Positions 1 to 6,659 of a DNA stretch of 7,414 nt are shown in pieces. The stretch is from assembly GCA_019417795.1 (NCBI GenBank), contig DXUR01000113.1, forward strand, positions 1 to 7,414. Reading direction: 5' to 3'. The stretch comes from Clostridiales bacterium (GTDB taxonomy: Bacteria; Bacillota_A; Clostridia; Oscillospirales; Oscillospiraceae). The notes below the pieces were generated by a model. The model did not search any database and was not told the DNA's origin. It saw only the letters and a program-made list of their open reading frames with translations. The stretch's first letter is position 1. Each line of letters opens with the position of its first letter. The position numbers and the translations under genes were made by a program.

Positions 1-392
1 ACACAATGGAGGAAATTAAGCCTTTGTCGATTGGAACGGGCCTGGATGACTGGATTGTACTTTTAAGTGAAAGAGTCTACCTTAAGTCCGCAAGTTCGAC
101 AACAAACGCTACTCCATTTGCAGCCTTTACACTTGACCCGTATAAGATGGGTACACAGATTAGAGCGTATGCTACATCGCTGTCGGCGAGCGAAACCTGC
201 AATATCGGATTCAGTGATTATTCCTCTGGCAAGTCTTTAGCTTCGGCTGTTAACCTCGTTGAGTACGAAGCTTTGGAATTATATGTGGGAGTGGGCAAAC
301 CGACTGTAGGGGTTAGAGCAAGCACATATAGTAATCCTGGATGGTCGACTATCAAGGTTGATGGTGCTTATCGGATAACAAATATTAGATAA
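1..392 (+). CDS. C-terminal part of an unrecognised small protein, probably 5'-truncated by the window edge
   Basis: The frame is open from the left edge to a TAA at 390-392. The first ATG is at 6, but only five bases precede it, so neither a ribosome binding site nor the true start can be judged. From that ATG it would be 128 residues. The product is rich in Ser, Thr, Ala and Tyr, with alternating hydrophobic stretches that suggest beta strands, one cysteine (about residue 65) and no membrane segment. I recognise no family. The two genes downstream encode exported proteins with a signal peptide, a linker and a beta-type C-terminal domain of about this size, so this may be the exported domain of a third such protein whose signal peptide lies upstream of the window. 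That is inference from position and texture; direct residue similarity to the neighbours is weak. No terminator separates it from the next gene, 86 bases downstream. Confidence 0.6.
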   Translation, partial: TMEEIKPLSIGTGLDDWIVLLSERVYLKSASSTTNATPFAAFTLDPYKMGTQIRAYATSLSASETCNIGFSDYSSGKSLASAVNLVEYEALELYVGVGKPTVGVRASTYSNPGWSTIKVDGAYRITNIR

Positions 393-463
393 ACTAAACA
401 TGGGGCGGTAAGTTTTTGAAATCAATAGATGGATTATAAGCTACTGCCTGGAAAACAATTTAT

Positions 464-470
464 GAAAGGA
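464..470 (+). promoter_or_regulatory. Ribosome binding site of the 193-residue secreted protein
   Basis: GAAAGGA lies eight bases upstream of the ATG at 479. This fixes the start, which also gives a proper Lys/Arg-headed signal peptide. Confidence 0.7.
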
Positions 471-478
471 ACGAAAAT

Positions 479-1060
479 ATGAAAAGAATTGCGGGAATGA
501 TTCTGGTTGTTGCAATGGTTGCATCTTTGGGAATTGTGTCCGTCTTTGCTGCGGACACCCGCGAGGATGAAATGCCGGCGACATGCATCGCAGAAATTAC
601 AGAGAGTGGAGAAGTCATTTACTATGTAGAGGACGAGCCAAAAGAAAACGATGAAGCTACAGCACCTGCTACTTGGGTGGCGGATGTAGATGAAGACGAA
701 GAGGACTCTCCGATTATTACCAGGGCCAGCGATCTGATCTTAGACGAAAATCTCTCTGACGTAGAAACGAGTCGAGGGAGTGGATCGACATCTTTTAGGA
801 TTTCAAGATCTCAGCCATATTTCAGGGTGGCCATTAAGAATAATGGCTCTGAAACGTTGCACGCAAGCATGTGCTTCGGCAATAAAAACGCTGAATCTTT
901 CTGGGATCAAGACATCCCGGCGGGAGGCTCGTCCAAGAAAGTATGGACGGCAAACGAGTTTGGAAATTTCTATATTAACTTTACAAGCAATCCCCATGGC
1001 CTGAATCTGGATGGAACAGTTTCTGTTCGTGTTTCGTCCAATAAAAGTGACTTGAGCTGA
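479..1060 (+). CDS. Small secreted protein with acidic linker and probable beta-sandwich domain (unknown function)
   Basis: 193 residues. Residues 1-24 form a Sec signal peptide: MKR, a hydrophobic core, and a VFA cleavage motif at 22-24. Residues 25-80 are a very acidic, low-complexity linker (DEDEED at 71-76) containing two loosely similar PAT-x-x-A segments near residues 33-38 and 63-68. An RAS motif at 82-84 and ETSR at 96-99 lead into a Ser/Asn/Gly-rich C-terminal domain with alternating hydrophobic residues, typical of a beta fold. Cysteines occur at 36 and 132, so one disulfide is possible. There is no lipobox, sortase motif or C-terminal anchor, so the protein is probably released or held loosely at the wall. 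It is not a family I can name; function is unknown. It appears to be a divergent paralogue of the next gene, with the same architecture and ETSR position, and is probably co-transcribed with it. Confidence 0.82.
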   Translation: MKRIAGMILVVAMVASLGIVSVFAADTREDEMPATCIAEITESGEVIYYVEDEPKENDEATAPATWVADVDEDEEDSPIITRASDLILDENLSDVETSRGSGSTSFRISRSQPYFRVAIKNNGSETLHASMCFGNKNAESFWDQDIPAGGSSKKVWTANEFGNFYINFTSNPHGLNLDGTVSVRVSSNKSDLS

Positions 1061-1129
1061 TTGATGCTAAAAAACCGGCGGCATGAGAAAAGACGAAACA
1101 TGAATACATTCCCATGCCGATTTAAGAAA

Positions 1130-1136
1130 GGCGGAG
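1130..1136 (+). promoter_or_regulatory. Ribosome binding site that fixes the ATG at 1142
   Basis: GGCGGAG ends five bases before the ATG at 1142. The same frame is open back to a TTG at 1061, but the intervening 27 codons encode a basic, non-signal sequence with no ribosome binding site, while the ATG at 1142 begins a clean signal peptide. Confidence 0.75.
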
Positions 1137-1141
1137 TAATT

Positions 1142-1621
1142 ATGAAACGTGTATTATGTTTTGTTTTGACCTTTGTTATGATGACAAGCGTGCTGATGAC
1201 GACTGTCTTGGCTGTCGACACGGAAGGGGATATCGTTGTTCCTGAAACGCTCACTGAAGAGGCCCAGGGCGATTTGGCTGGTACTATCATCTATGGTTCA
1301 GAATCTATCCGACGGTTGCCGATGACAGAAACGAGTCGTAATCTTGATACAAAATCCTGGACAACGTTATATAGCGACAACAATTGGTTTAATGAGATTG
1401 CTACTATTACAAACAAAATGGGAAATCCAGGATCTATCTATGTTAGAGTTGTCGCCTATGATAAAAACAAAACGGCACATACCATTGTGAGCAAGAGCCC
1501 GGAGATTGGCGTAGGCGCGTCCTATGAAACCCCGGTAATTGATAAAGATTACGCAAAATATACCGTTTCCATTATGGCTGCAAGTACGGATGGGACATAT
1601 TCTATAAGATATCACGACTGA
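1142..1621 (+). CDS. Small secreted protein, paralogue of the preceding gene (unknown function)
   Basis: 159 residues from the ATG at 1142. Residues 1-24 are a Sec signal peptide (MKR, hydrophobic core, VLA at 22-24). An acidic linker follows (about 25-48), then ETSR at 63-66 and a C-terminal domain of roughly 95 residues with alternating hydrophobics and Asn/Gly/Ser turns, ending in a short G-T-Y-S-I-R strand. The mature protein has no cysteine, unlike its neighbour. ETSR is encoded by the same 12 bases in both genes (763-774 and 1327-1338), and both domains carry an N-x(2,4)-G-S turn followed by a hydrophobic strand. I infer duplication followed by strong divergence. There is no wall-anchoring signal. 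The gene is the last of the unit: a strong terminator starts six bases after its stop. Function is not recognised; a surface or extracellular binding role is only a guess. Confidence 0.82.
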   Translation: MKRVLCFVLTFVMMTSVLMTTVLAVDTEGDIVVPETLTEEAQGDLAGTIIYGSESIRRLPMTETSRNLDTKSWTTLYSDNNWFNEIATITNKMGNPGSIYVRVVAYDKNKTAHTIVSKSPEIGVGASYETPVIDKDYAKYTVSIMAASTDGTYSIRYHD

Positions 1622-1626
1622 TTTGG

Positions 1627-1666
1627 GCTGCCGGAAGGGAAAACTCTCTTCCGGCAGCTTATTTTT
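1627..1666 (+). terminator. Rho-independent terminator of the secreted-protein unit
   Basis: An 11-bp perfect stem, GCTGCCGGAAG (1627-1637) with CTTCCGGCAGC (1648-1658), is extended inward by a G-T wobble and a G-C pair. The loop is six bases and the tail TTATTTTT (1659-1666). It separates the secreted-protein genes from the TraX-family gene, so the latter needs its own promoter or read-through. TATAGT at 1675-1680 resembles a -10 box, but no good -35 box precedes it. Confidence 0.93.
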
Positions 1667-1686
1667 ACAGCGATTATAGTAATTAT

Positions 1687-1694
1687 GGAGAGGG
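1687..1694 (+). promoter_or_regulatory. Ribosome binding site for the TraX-family gene
   Basis: GGAGAGGG lies before the ATG at 1697, with six bases between GGAG and the start. The in-frame ATG at 1685 overlaps this site and has no ribosome binding site of its own, so 1697 is preferred. A later in-frame ATG at 1772, preceded by AGAGGA with a short three-base gap, is where most family members would start by alignment and remains possible. Confidence 0.65.
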
Positions 1695-1696
1695 TT

Positions 1697-2638
1697 ATGA
1701 GTGACAAAGACAATAGAATTAGCCAAGTGGTTGAAAATAGGCAACACATAATTAAACATTGTAGAGGAAAAATGTTTACAAGTGAGTCTCTGAAAATCGT
1801 TGCACTTATATGTATGCTTATCGATCATGCAGGGGCAACCCTGTTCCCGCAATGCGATATTTTGCGTAGTATTGGACGAGTATCATTTCCGTTATATGCG
1901 TTCCTTTTGGCTCAAGGCTGTAAGCATACGCATAGTATGGAACGGTATCTGCTTGGCCTTGGAATATTTGCGCTAATTAGTGAAATTCCTTATGACTTGG
2001 CATTTGGAAACTCTATTAATTTCCTGGAGCAGACAAACATTTTTTACACACTTTTTTTATCAGCGGCATGTGTCTATATCTATGATAGTATAAAAAAGCA
2101 AAAAACAATGATTCAACTGATTGTGTTTGCAGTTTGCCTCCTTTTTCTCTTTATGGAATGGATATTGCTGACTTTTATCACTGGAGAGCGTTTGCCGAGC
2201 GTAGCCCTTATGTTCTCATATGTGATGGGGATGATAATTTCCTGCGCACATATATTCAAACATCACGAAATTGCAAATTCAAAATCGAATATATTAATAA
2301 ATATTTTTCCAATCTTGTCAACGTTACCAGCATTTTTACTATCAAGCTTTATAGATTGCGATTATGGTATTTGGGGTGTCGCTTTAATTTCACTCTTATA
2401 TCTGGCAAAAAGTATTAAAATTTCTGCCGTGATAATGGCAGTGTTACTCGTACCCTATTATGGGCAACATATTTATAGCAATGTTGTTTCTTTTGAGGCA
2501 ATACGAAATATGTGTTTTTCACTTTTGTCTATTTTGTTTGTTTGCCTGTACAATGGGCAACACGGAAGTAAGAAAAAGTGGATTTATTATTGGGCATACC
2601 CGTTACACATTTTATTCTTTGCAATTTTGCGTTGTTAG
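1697..2638 (+). CDS. TraX family polytopic membrane protein (acyltransferase-like)
   Basis: 313 residues from the ATG at 1697 (317 from the ATG at 1685; positions here use the longer form). The sequence fits the TraX family: SLKIVALICMLIDHAG at 35-50, GRVSFPLYAFLLAQG at 64-78 followed by KHTHS, SEIPYDLAF at 99-107, DYGIWG in the C-terminal half, and YPLHILFF at 305-312. These contain the family's conserved Asp-His near the first helix and a late Pro-Leu-His. About eight to ten hydrophobic segments span the protein. In the F plasmid TraX acetylates the pilin N terminus in the inner membrane; clostridial members have no established substrate, so only membrane acyl transfer is suggested. The 25-30 residues ahead of the first family motif are hydrophilic and longer than usual, which may mean a later start (ATG 1772). 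The gene is notably AT-rich compared with the operon to its right. No pilus or conjugation genes are in view. Confidence 0.9.
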   Translation: MSDKDNRISQVVENRQHIIKHCRGKMFTSESLKIVALICMLIDHAGATLFPQCDILRSIGRVSFPLYAFLLAQGCKHTHSMERYLLGLGIFALISEIPYDLAFGNSINFLEQTNIFYTLFLSAACVYIYDSIKKQKTMIQLIVFAVCLLFLFMEWILLTFITGERLPSVALMFSYVMGMIISCAHIFKHHEIANSKSNILINIFPILSTLPAFLLSSFIDCDYGIWGVALISLLYLAKSIKISAVIMAVLLVPYYGQHIYSNVVSFEAIRNMCFSLLSILFVCLYNGQHGSKKKWIYYWAYPLHILFFAILRC

Positions 2639-2640
2639 CG

Positions 2641-2668
2641 CTTGGTGAAAATCGCCAATTTCACCAGG
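2641..2668. repeat. Inverted repeat directly after the TraX-family gene
   Basis: TGGTGAAA (2643-2650) pairs perfectly with TTTCACCA (2659-2666) around an eight-base loop, extended outward by a T-G wobble and a C-G pair. It begins two bases after the stop codon. No T-tract follows on the + strand, so it is not a standard terminator; it could protect the 3' end of the mRNA or be a binding site. The rest of 2669-2776 shows no gene I can support. Confidence 0.5.
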
Positions 2669-2776
2669 GCAGGAAATAGCACTGTGTCACGAGATGGTCA
2701 AGGCACCAGCTACGCCTCGCATATGGAAACTTTGACAGCCTTGCGCCACCGCGCTTTGAGGCTTCTAAGAGGGGCT

Positions 2777-2823
2777 AAAAAGAGCCACCAGCTCCATTCA
2801 GAGAATGGGGCTGGTGGCTTTCT
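2777..2823 (-). terminator. Strong intrinsic terminator of the minus-strand operon, possibly bidirectional
   Basis: A 17-bp stem pairs 2783-2799 with 2803-2819 across a three-base AGA loop, with one G-T wobble. On the minus strand it lies 21 bases after the stop of the last operon gene and is followed by CTTTTT (2777-2782), a good minus-strand terminator. On the + strand the tail is only TTTCT, so termination of TraX transcripts here would be weaker. It sits between two convergent transcription units. Confidence 0.88.
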
Positions 2824-2840
2824 GCGTCTGAACGATTCGC

Positions 2841-3515
2841 TTATTTTGCGAAGAAATATGTGTAGAGGTTATAGTCCCGCTCCCGGGTAATCAAGCGGAG
2901 CCAGACATGAAAATGTGCCGTTTCCGCATACAGATTAAATTCCGTGGGCTCCTTTGTCGGCTGGGCATACAGCCGGCACATCCGCTCCATCGCCCACAGG
3001 GTTTTGAATTCCGGCAGGGCGAGCAGCTGTGACTGGAAGGCGTCGATCTCCAGACCAAGCTCCGGGGCAGGGCGCATTTCTTCATCCGGGAACCATGTTG
3101 TCCACCATCGCCACCCGTCATAGTCAGAGCGGGAATAGGCAACCAACGAAGCAGGATACCGGGCGCCGCTCAACGGCAGCGTCTTCTGTGCTCCGGAGAA
3201 GATTTCCGTGAACGCACAGGCCGGCGTCAGCTTGACTGCCTGCGGTTTCTTATGCTCCGCAAAACGATGCTGCTTCACGGCGTACCATTCGCTTATGGGG
3301 AGTACCTTCCCCGCAGCATCCCGCAGAGCCTCGTCCATGCCGCACGCAGGACAGACATAGACATTCAGCGCACGGCTCAGAGCGTTTTCGGCAAGAGATT
3401 CCCGCATGGGGCCGCCGCAGCGCATACAGGGCATGGCGCCGGGCGTGTGTTTGTTCTTTGCCCATTCGTTTTCCAAATCAGCTTTTGGGTAGAGTTCAAT
3501 ATGAAACTTGTCCAT
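2841..3515 (-). CDS. Zinc-ribbon protein of unknown function, last gene of the operon
   Basis: 224 residues, starting at the ATG whose complement is 3513-3515. AGGAAAGGA lies seven bases upstream (complement of 3523-3531), and only 20 bases separate it from the stop of the methyltransferase-helicase gene, so the two are surely co-transcribed. CMRCG (C30, C33) and CPACG (C55, C58) form a four-cysteine zinc ribbon, suggesting nucleic-acid or protein binding. A Trp-rich stretch (YDGWRWWTTWFPDEE) and an aromatic C terminus (DYNLYTYFFAK) follow; neither marks a family I can name. There are no membrane segments or signal peptide, so it is cytoplasmic. I infer a partner or accessory factor of the upstream enzyme, or an unrelated mobile-element protein; no catalytic motif is visible. 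Confidence 0.85.
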   Translation of the reverse strand: MDKFHIELYPKADLENEWAKNKHTPGAMPCMRCGGPMRESLAENALSRALNVYVCPACGMDEALRDAAGKVLPISEWYAVKQHRFAEHKKPQAVKLTPACAFTEIFSGAQKTLPLSGARYPASLVAYSRSDYDGWRWWTTWFPDEEMRPAPELGLEIDAFQSQLLALPEFKTLWAMERMCRLYAQPTKEPTEFNLYAETAHFHVWLRLITRERDYNLYTYFFAK

Positions 3516-3522
3516 TTTTTGT

Positions 3523-3531
3523 TCCTTTCCT
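3523..3531 (-). promoter_or_regulatory. Ribosome binding site of the zinc-ribbon gene
   Basis: On the minus strand AGGAAAGGA lies seven bases before the ATG at 3515, inside the 20-base gap after the preceding stop codon. Confidence 0.75.
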
Positions 3532-3535
3532 GAAA

Positions 3536-6500
3536 TCAGGCGATCTTCTGTTCGCCCCAGTGGATACGCAGATGTCCCTCGTCATCTGTCTCGCGGGTCA
3601 TCAACGTGGAGAGCAGGTCATAATCCACACCGAATTTGGCATAGATCTCGTCCATATCCGCGTCCTGCCCCTTCATAAACATGGTGAGCTTTTCCTTTGC
3701 CAGCACCATCTGCATGAGGTTGGATTCCAGACTTCCAATGTAGATGGGAAAGTACAGATCCTTTTTCTCCGTGGAGGTGTAGCGGACGAATCGCATATAA
3801 AACTGGCTCATGCCGGCGTTGTTGTAGTGCATCTCCGGAATGATGATCTTGTTGACGAACTCGAAGTTGACGCTGGAGGGAAGGCTCTGCTGCGTGCAGA
3901 GCAGGATGCCGTTCTGACTGTCCCGCAATACATCCCGCAGAGCGCGCCGCTTGGCGAAGGTGACGGTGGAGCCCGTCACCACAAAGAGAGGCCGCTCCGG
4001 AAGGTATTCGCGGATGGCGGCGGCGTAACGGTCCAACACCGTAGTATGCCGCACGCCGATGGCTACAATCTCATCCGGCCACCGGGCAAGGGCTTCCACA
4101 ACGGCCACTTCCTTGAGCGGCGTCTCGCCCTCGTATTCCTTCATGCAGTCCGGAGCGGCACTGATGCGCAGAAGCAGGGTAATCTGCTGAATGAGCCGCA
4201 TCAGCGCGTCCTTTCTGCTGTTTCCGGTCGAACTGTAATATTCGCGCTGGATGCGGTAAAACTCCTTCAGCACGATATTGTAGACCTCCCGCTCCTCCGG
4301 GAGAAACGGAATCGGCATCTGATGGATATGGCGGATATCCTTTCCCGTGACCTCTTCAAAGGTGCGGGTAATGACCGTCTTTCCCAACAGCCGATCCAAT
4401 TCGTCGGCGTTGTAGATGTCCTGATTTCGCTGTCCCACGCCAAAGACGGTGATCTTTTCCGGCAGATGGGAGTTTGCGAACAGGCGGTAGCCCTTTTTGT
4501 AAGCGGGGATCGGCATTGCGTAATAGGGATTTTCCTTGTGCTCCATATCCGCAGACCGTTTATCATAGCTGTAAAGCGTCCGACACCACGAGATCATGTT
4601 GATGGAATTGTTGTAGAGCAGCTCCAGCTGCGGAGCAAACTCGGAGATGTTGTTCCGCGTGCTGGTGCCGGTGGTCAGGAGCTTATACTTGCAGCGGCGA
4701 AAGCAGGACAGTACGGAAAGCGCCTGCTTGGAGCTGGGGTTGGAGATGTTGTCGCTCTCATCAAAAATAAACTGGATCTTATAGCCAAGTTGCTTGATAT
4801 AGCGTCCGATCTGCTTTTTGTACTGGCTGACCTTATTCAGCGTCAGGATCACAAAATCGCCCGGTCGGATGCGCTGCAGATCAGCCAGACGCTCCACAAA
4901 CACATAGGAAAACCCCGCACCCTTCAAAATCACATCCCAGTTGTTGCGGATGGAGATGGCGCTGGAAATGACCCATATACTGTGGACCAATCCTGCCTCT
5001 GCGCGTTGCTTCCCTGTGAAGATGGCGGCGGGTGTTTTGCCGCTGCCCTGCTCCCATTGCAGGAAGGCGTACCGCTTTTGGAGCGTCAGGTTGACATCGT
5101 GGCTCTGGAGCGGATTCAGGTGGATGTAAGAATGATTCTGGGCGTCCCAATATTGAAAGCGGCCGATCCAGTCAGCAAGCTGCGCGTTTTCGGTCATCTC
5201 GGAAAAGGGCTGCTCCTGATTGTCATACTCCCGGCGTTTCCGGCGCAGCAGCCGTTCATAGCCCGGAAACCGCTCCGGCTTATCGTCCAGCACTGCCTGA
5301 TAGATCGGAACCGGCGTACGCATCTCGTCCGTCAGGAGCTTTGCCATCTTCCGGCTGTATGCCTTGTAGACAAAGCTGTATTTCTGCTTGACCAGACGAA
5401 TTTCATCCCGCTCCGGCTTGGCGTTTTGGCGGCACAAAGCCTGCTTCAGATACGTCAGCACCTTTGCTTCGGTAAGCTGCACGCGCTGCCACTCCTCATA
5501 GGGCATATCCACCGGCTGCCGCTGGGTATAAAACCGATGGACATAGGAAAAGCAGGTATCGTATTTTTCCCGCGTGGCCGGATGACTTCGGATCTGATAC
5601 AGGTACTTCTTCACCTGATAGAGAAAAGTGCTCTTGGTGGTTTTGAGTTGTGCCAGTTCCAGAAAGACTTTGTTCCGATTGCCTGCCAGATCCGCCTTTG
5701 CGACCATGACAAACTTCTCGTAAAGCGCGGGCGCTGCCATGACCGGATGCCCGGAGGGAATATAGATGTCCGCGCAGTCCGTCGAGTACCGTTTGGGTGC
5801 CCAGTCCGCCGCGGTGCTTTTCTTCTGCCAGAATTGCAGCTTGGTCGGAAAGCCGTCCACGCCGCTGTCTGAAAAGGCGTGCTCCGGCAGCATCACCTGC
5901 CCTAAGAAGCTGAATCGGCTCTCCATCATGCGGATGGCGCCTTTATCGGAGAAGCTGTCAGCAAGAAAGGACGCCGGCACAATGACTGCCAGAATACCGA
6001 GGGGCTTGAGCAGCTTTGCCGCCTTCAGGCAGTAATACTGATGGGAAGTCATGACGGTGGCGTCCGGCATGATCCAGCGCAGGTGAAAGGGCGGATTGCC
6101 CAGGACAACATCAAAATGCGTTTGTGGCTCATAGTCCCGAATGTCACCCTGTACGATGTGTGCCTGCGGGTAGAGCTTTCGGGCAACGGCGCAGGCGTTG
6201 GGATCGACCTCACAGCCGTAGGCGTTGCGTTCATTTGGCAGGAAATTGAAGAAATTTCCCATGCCGCAGGTGAGATCCGCTACCAGATCTGTATCGGAGA
6301 GGCGCAGCGCCGAAACGATCATTTCGCACAGGGGCGGCGGTGTGAAAAACTGGCCGTTTTCCAGCTCCTTTTTCGCCGCGCTGAATGCGTTGTAGTTTTC
6401 ATAGTCGCTGCGCCGCAGTCCGTGCAGGCCGCCATCTCCGGTATAGCGATTGAAAATATCCTCGTCGGTCACACCGGCCTGCTCACAGGTTCCGCTTTGC

Positions 6501-6583
6501 AGCAGGCGGAGAATCTGCTCATTCAGCTCTCTGCGCTCCTGCTCCGTCCGTCTTTTCGGGTAATATTCGTATTTCATGTTCAA
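3536..6583 (-). CDS. N6-adenine DNA methyltransferase fused to a SNF2-like helicase
   Basis: 1015 residues from a TTG at 6583. The N-terminal third is a gamma-type N6-adenine methyltransferase: GQFFTP at 77-82 (motif X), DLTCGMGNF at 103-111 (S-adenosylmethionine loop), EVDP at 125-128, GDI at 146-148, and catalytic GNPPF at 162-166. Residues about 300-490 are charged and helical, perhaps target recognition or a linker. From about 500 a SNF2-like helicase follows: EQGSGKT at 511-517 (Walker A), DESD at 608-611 (motif II, in place of DEAH), TTGTSTRNN at 637-645 (motif III), and LLCTQQSLPSSVNF at 894-907 with Q927/R931/R934 as probable motifs V-VI. All catalytic motifs look intact, so both halves should be active. 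No PD-(D/E)xK or HNH nuclease motif is seen. Type ISP restriction enzymes combine nuclease, helicase and methylase in that order; here the methylase comes first and no nuclease is present. The ATG at 6577 is an alternative start. Confidence 0.93.
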   Translation of the reverse strand: MNMKYEYYPKRRTEQERRELNEQILRLLQSGTCEQAGVTDEDIFNRYTGDGGLHGLRRSDYENYNAFSAAKKELENGQFFTPPPLCEMIVSALRLSDTDLVADLTCGMGNFFNFLPNERNAYGCEVDPNACAVARKLYPQAHIVQGDIRDYEPQTHFDVVLGNPPFHLRWIMPDATVMTSHQYYCLKAAKLLKPLGILAVIVPASFLADSFSDKGAIRMMESRFSFLGQVMLPEHAFSDSGVDGFPTKLQFWQKKSTAADWAPKRYSTDCADIYIPSGHPVMAAPALYEKFVMVAKADLAGNRNKVFLELAQLKTTKSTFLYQVKKYLYQIRSHPATREKYDTCFSYVHRFYTQRQPVDMPYEEWQRVQLTEAKVLTYLKQALCRQNAKPERDEIRLVKQKYSFVYKAYSRKMAKLLTDEMRTPVPIYQAVLDDKPERFPGYERLLRRKRREYDNQEQPFSEMTENAQLADWIGRFQYWDAQNHSYIHLNPLQSHDVNLTLQKRYAFLQWEQGSGKTPAAIFTGKQRAEAGLVHSIWVISSAISIRNNWDVILKGAGFSYVFVERLADLQRIRPGDFVILTLNKVSQYKKQIGRYIKQLGYKIQFIFDESDNISNPSSKQALSVLSCFRRCKYKLLTTGTSTRNNISEFAPQLELLYNNSINMISWCRTLYSYDKRSADMEHKENPYYAMPIPAYKKGYRLFANSHLPEKITVFGVGQRNQDIYNADELDRLLGKTVITRTFEEVTGKDIRHIHQMPIPFLPEEREVYNIVLKEFYRIQREYYSSTGNSRKDALMRLIQQITLLLRISAAPDCMKEYEGETPLKEVAVVEALARWPDEIVAIGVRHTTVLDRYAAAIREYLPERPLFVVTGSTVTFAKRRALRDVLRDSQNGILLCTQQSLPSSVNFEFVNKIIIPEMHYNNAGMSQFYMRFVRYTSTEKKDLYFPIYIGSLESNLMQMVLAKEKLTMFMKGQDADMDEIYAKFGVDYDLLSTLMTRETDDEGHLRIHWGEQKIA

Positions 6584-6585
6584 AT

Positions 6586-6599
6586 CACATCCTTATGTG
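6586..6599 (-). promoter_or_regulatory. Shine-Dalgarno hairpin ahead of the methyltransferase-helicase start
   Basis: On the minus-strand RNA, CACAT and ATGTG form a five-bp stem whose AAGG loop is most of the Shine-Dalgarno sequence (AAGGA, complement of 6590-6594). The spacing is six bases to the TTG at 6583 and twelve to the ATG at 6577, so spacing favours TTG while codon choice favours ATG. The short stem could expose or limit the site; its effect is inference. Confidence 0.5.
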
Positions 6600-6605
6600 C
6601 AAGTA

Positions 6606-6640
6606 GGGGGGAGGACACCGAAAACCGGCATCCTCCCCTT
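6606..6640 (-). repeat. GC-rich hairpin in the leader of the methyltransferase-helicase gene
   Basis: GGGGAGGA (6608-6615) pairs perfectly with TCCTCCCC (6631-6638), extended outward by two G-T wobbles and inward, past a two-by-two mismatch, by CCG/CGG. On the minus-strand RNA no U-tract follows, so it is not an ordinary terminator. It lies between the 61-residue gene and the methyltransferase-helicase gene and could be an mRNA processing or stability element, or a translational control structure. Confidence 0.6.
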
Positions 6641-6659
6641 GAAATGTATAGAAAGCAGA

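Noticed and set aside
416..440. TTGAAA and TATAAG as a possible promoter ahead of the 193-residue secreted protein
   Set aside because: The boxes are only 13 bases apart, well short of the usual 16-18, so co-transcription from upstream is equally likely.
1079..1119. Seven-bp inverted repeat CGGCATG/CATGCCG between the two secreted-protein genes
   Set aside because: The loop is 27 bases and no T-tract follows, so it is too weak to call a terminator or riboswitch.
1061..1141. In-frame extension of the second secreted protein to a TTG at 1061
   Set aside because: It would place 27 basic residues ahead of a complete signal peptide; the ribosome binding site at 1130-1136 supports the ATG at 1142.
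1367..1852. 161-codon minus-strand open frame across the secreted-protein and TraX genes
   Set aside because: It crosses a strong + strand terminator and opposes genes with clear signal-peptide and TraX evidence; no ribosome binding site or domain seen.
2642..2890. 82-codon + frame starting at TTG after the TraX-family gene
   Set aside because: It runs through both hairpins and into the 3' end of the convergent zinc-ribbon gene, starts inside an inverted repeat, and has no ribosome binding site.
3458..5872. Long + strand open frame antisense to the methyltransferase-helicase
   Set aside because: The opposite strand carries ordered methyltransferase and helicase motifs, and this frame has none and lacks a suitable ribosome binding site.
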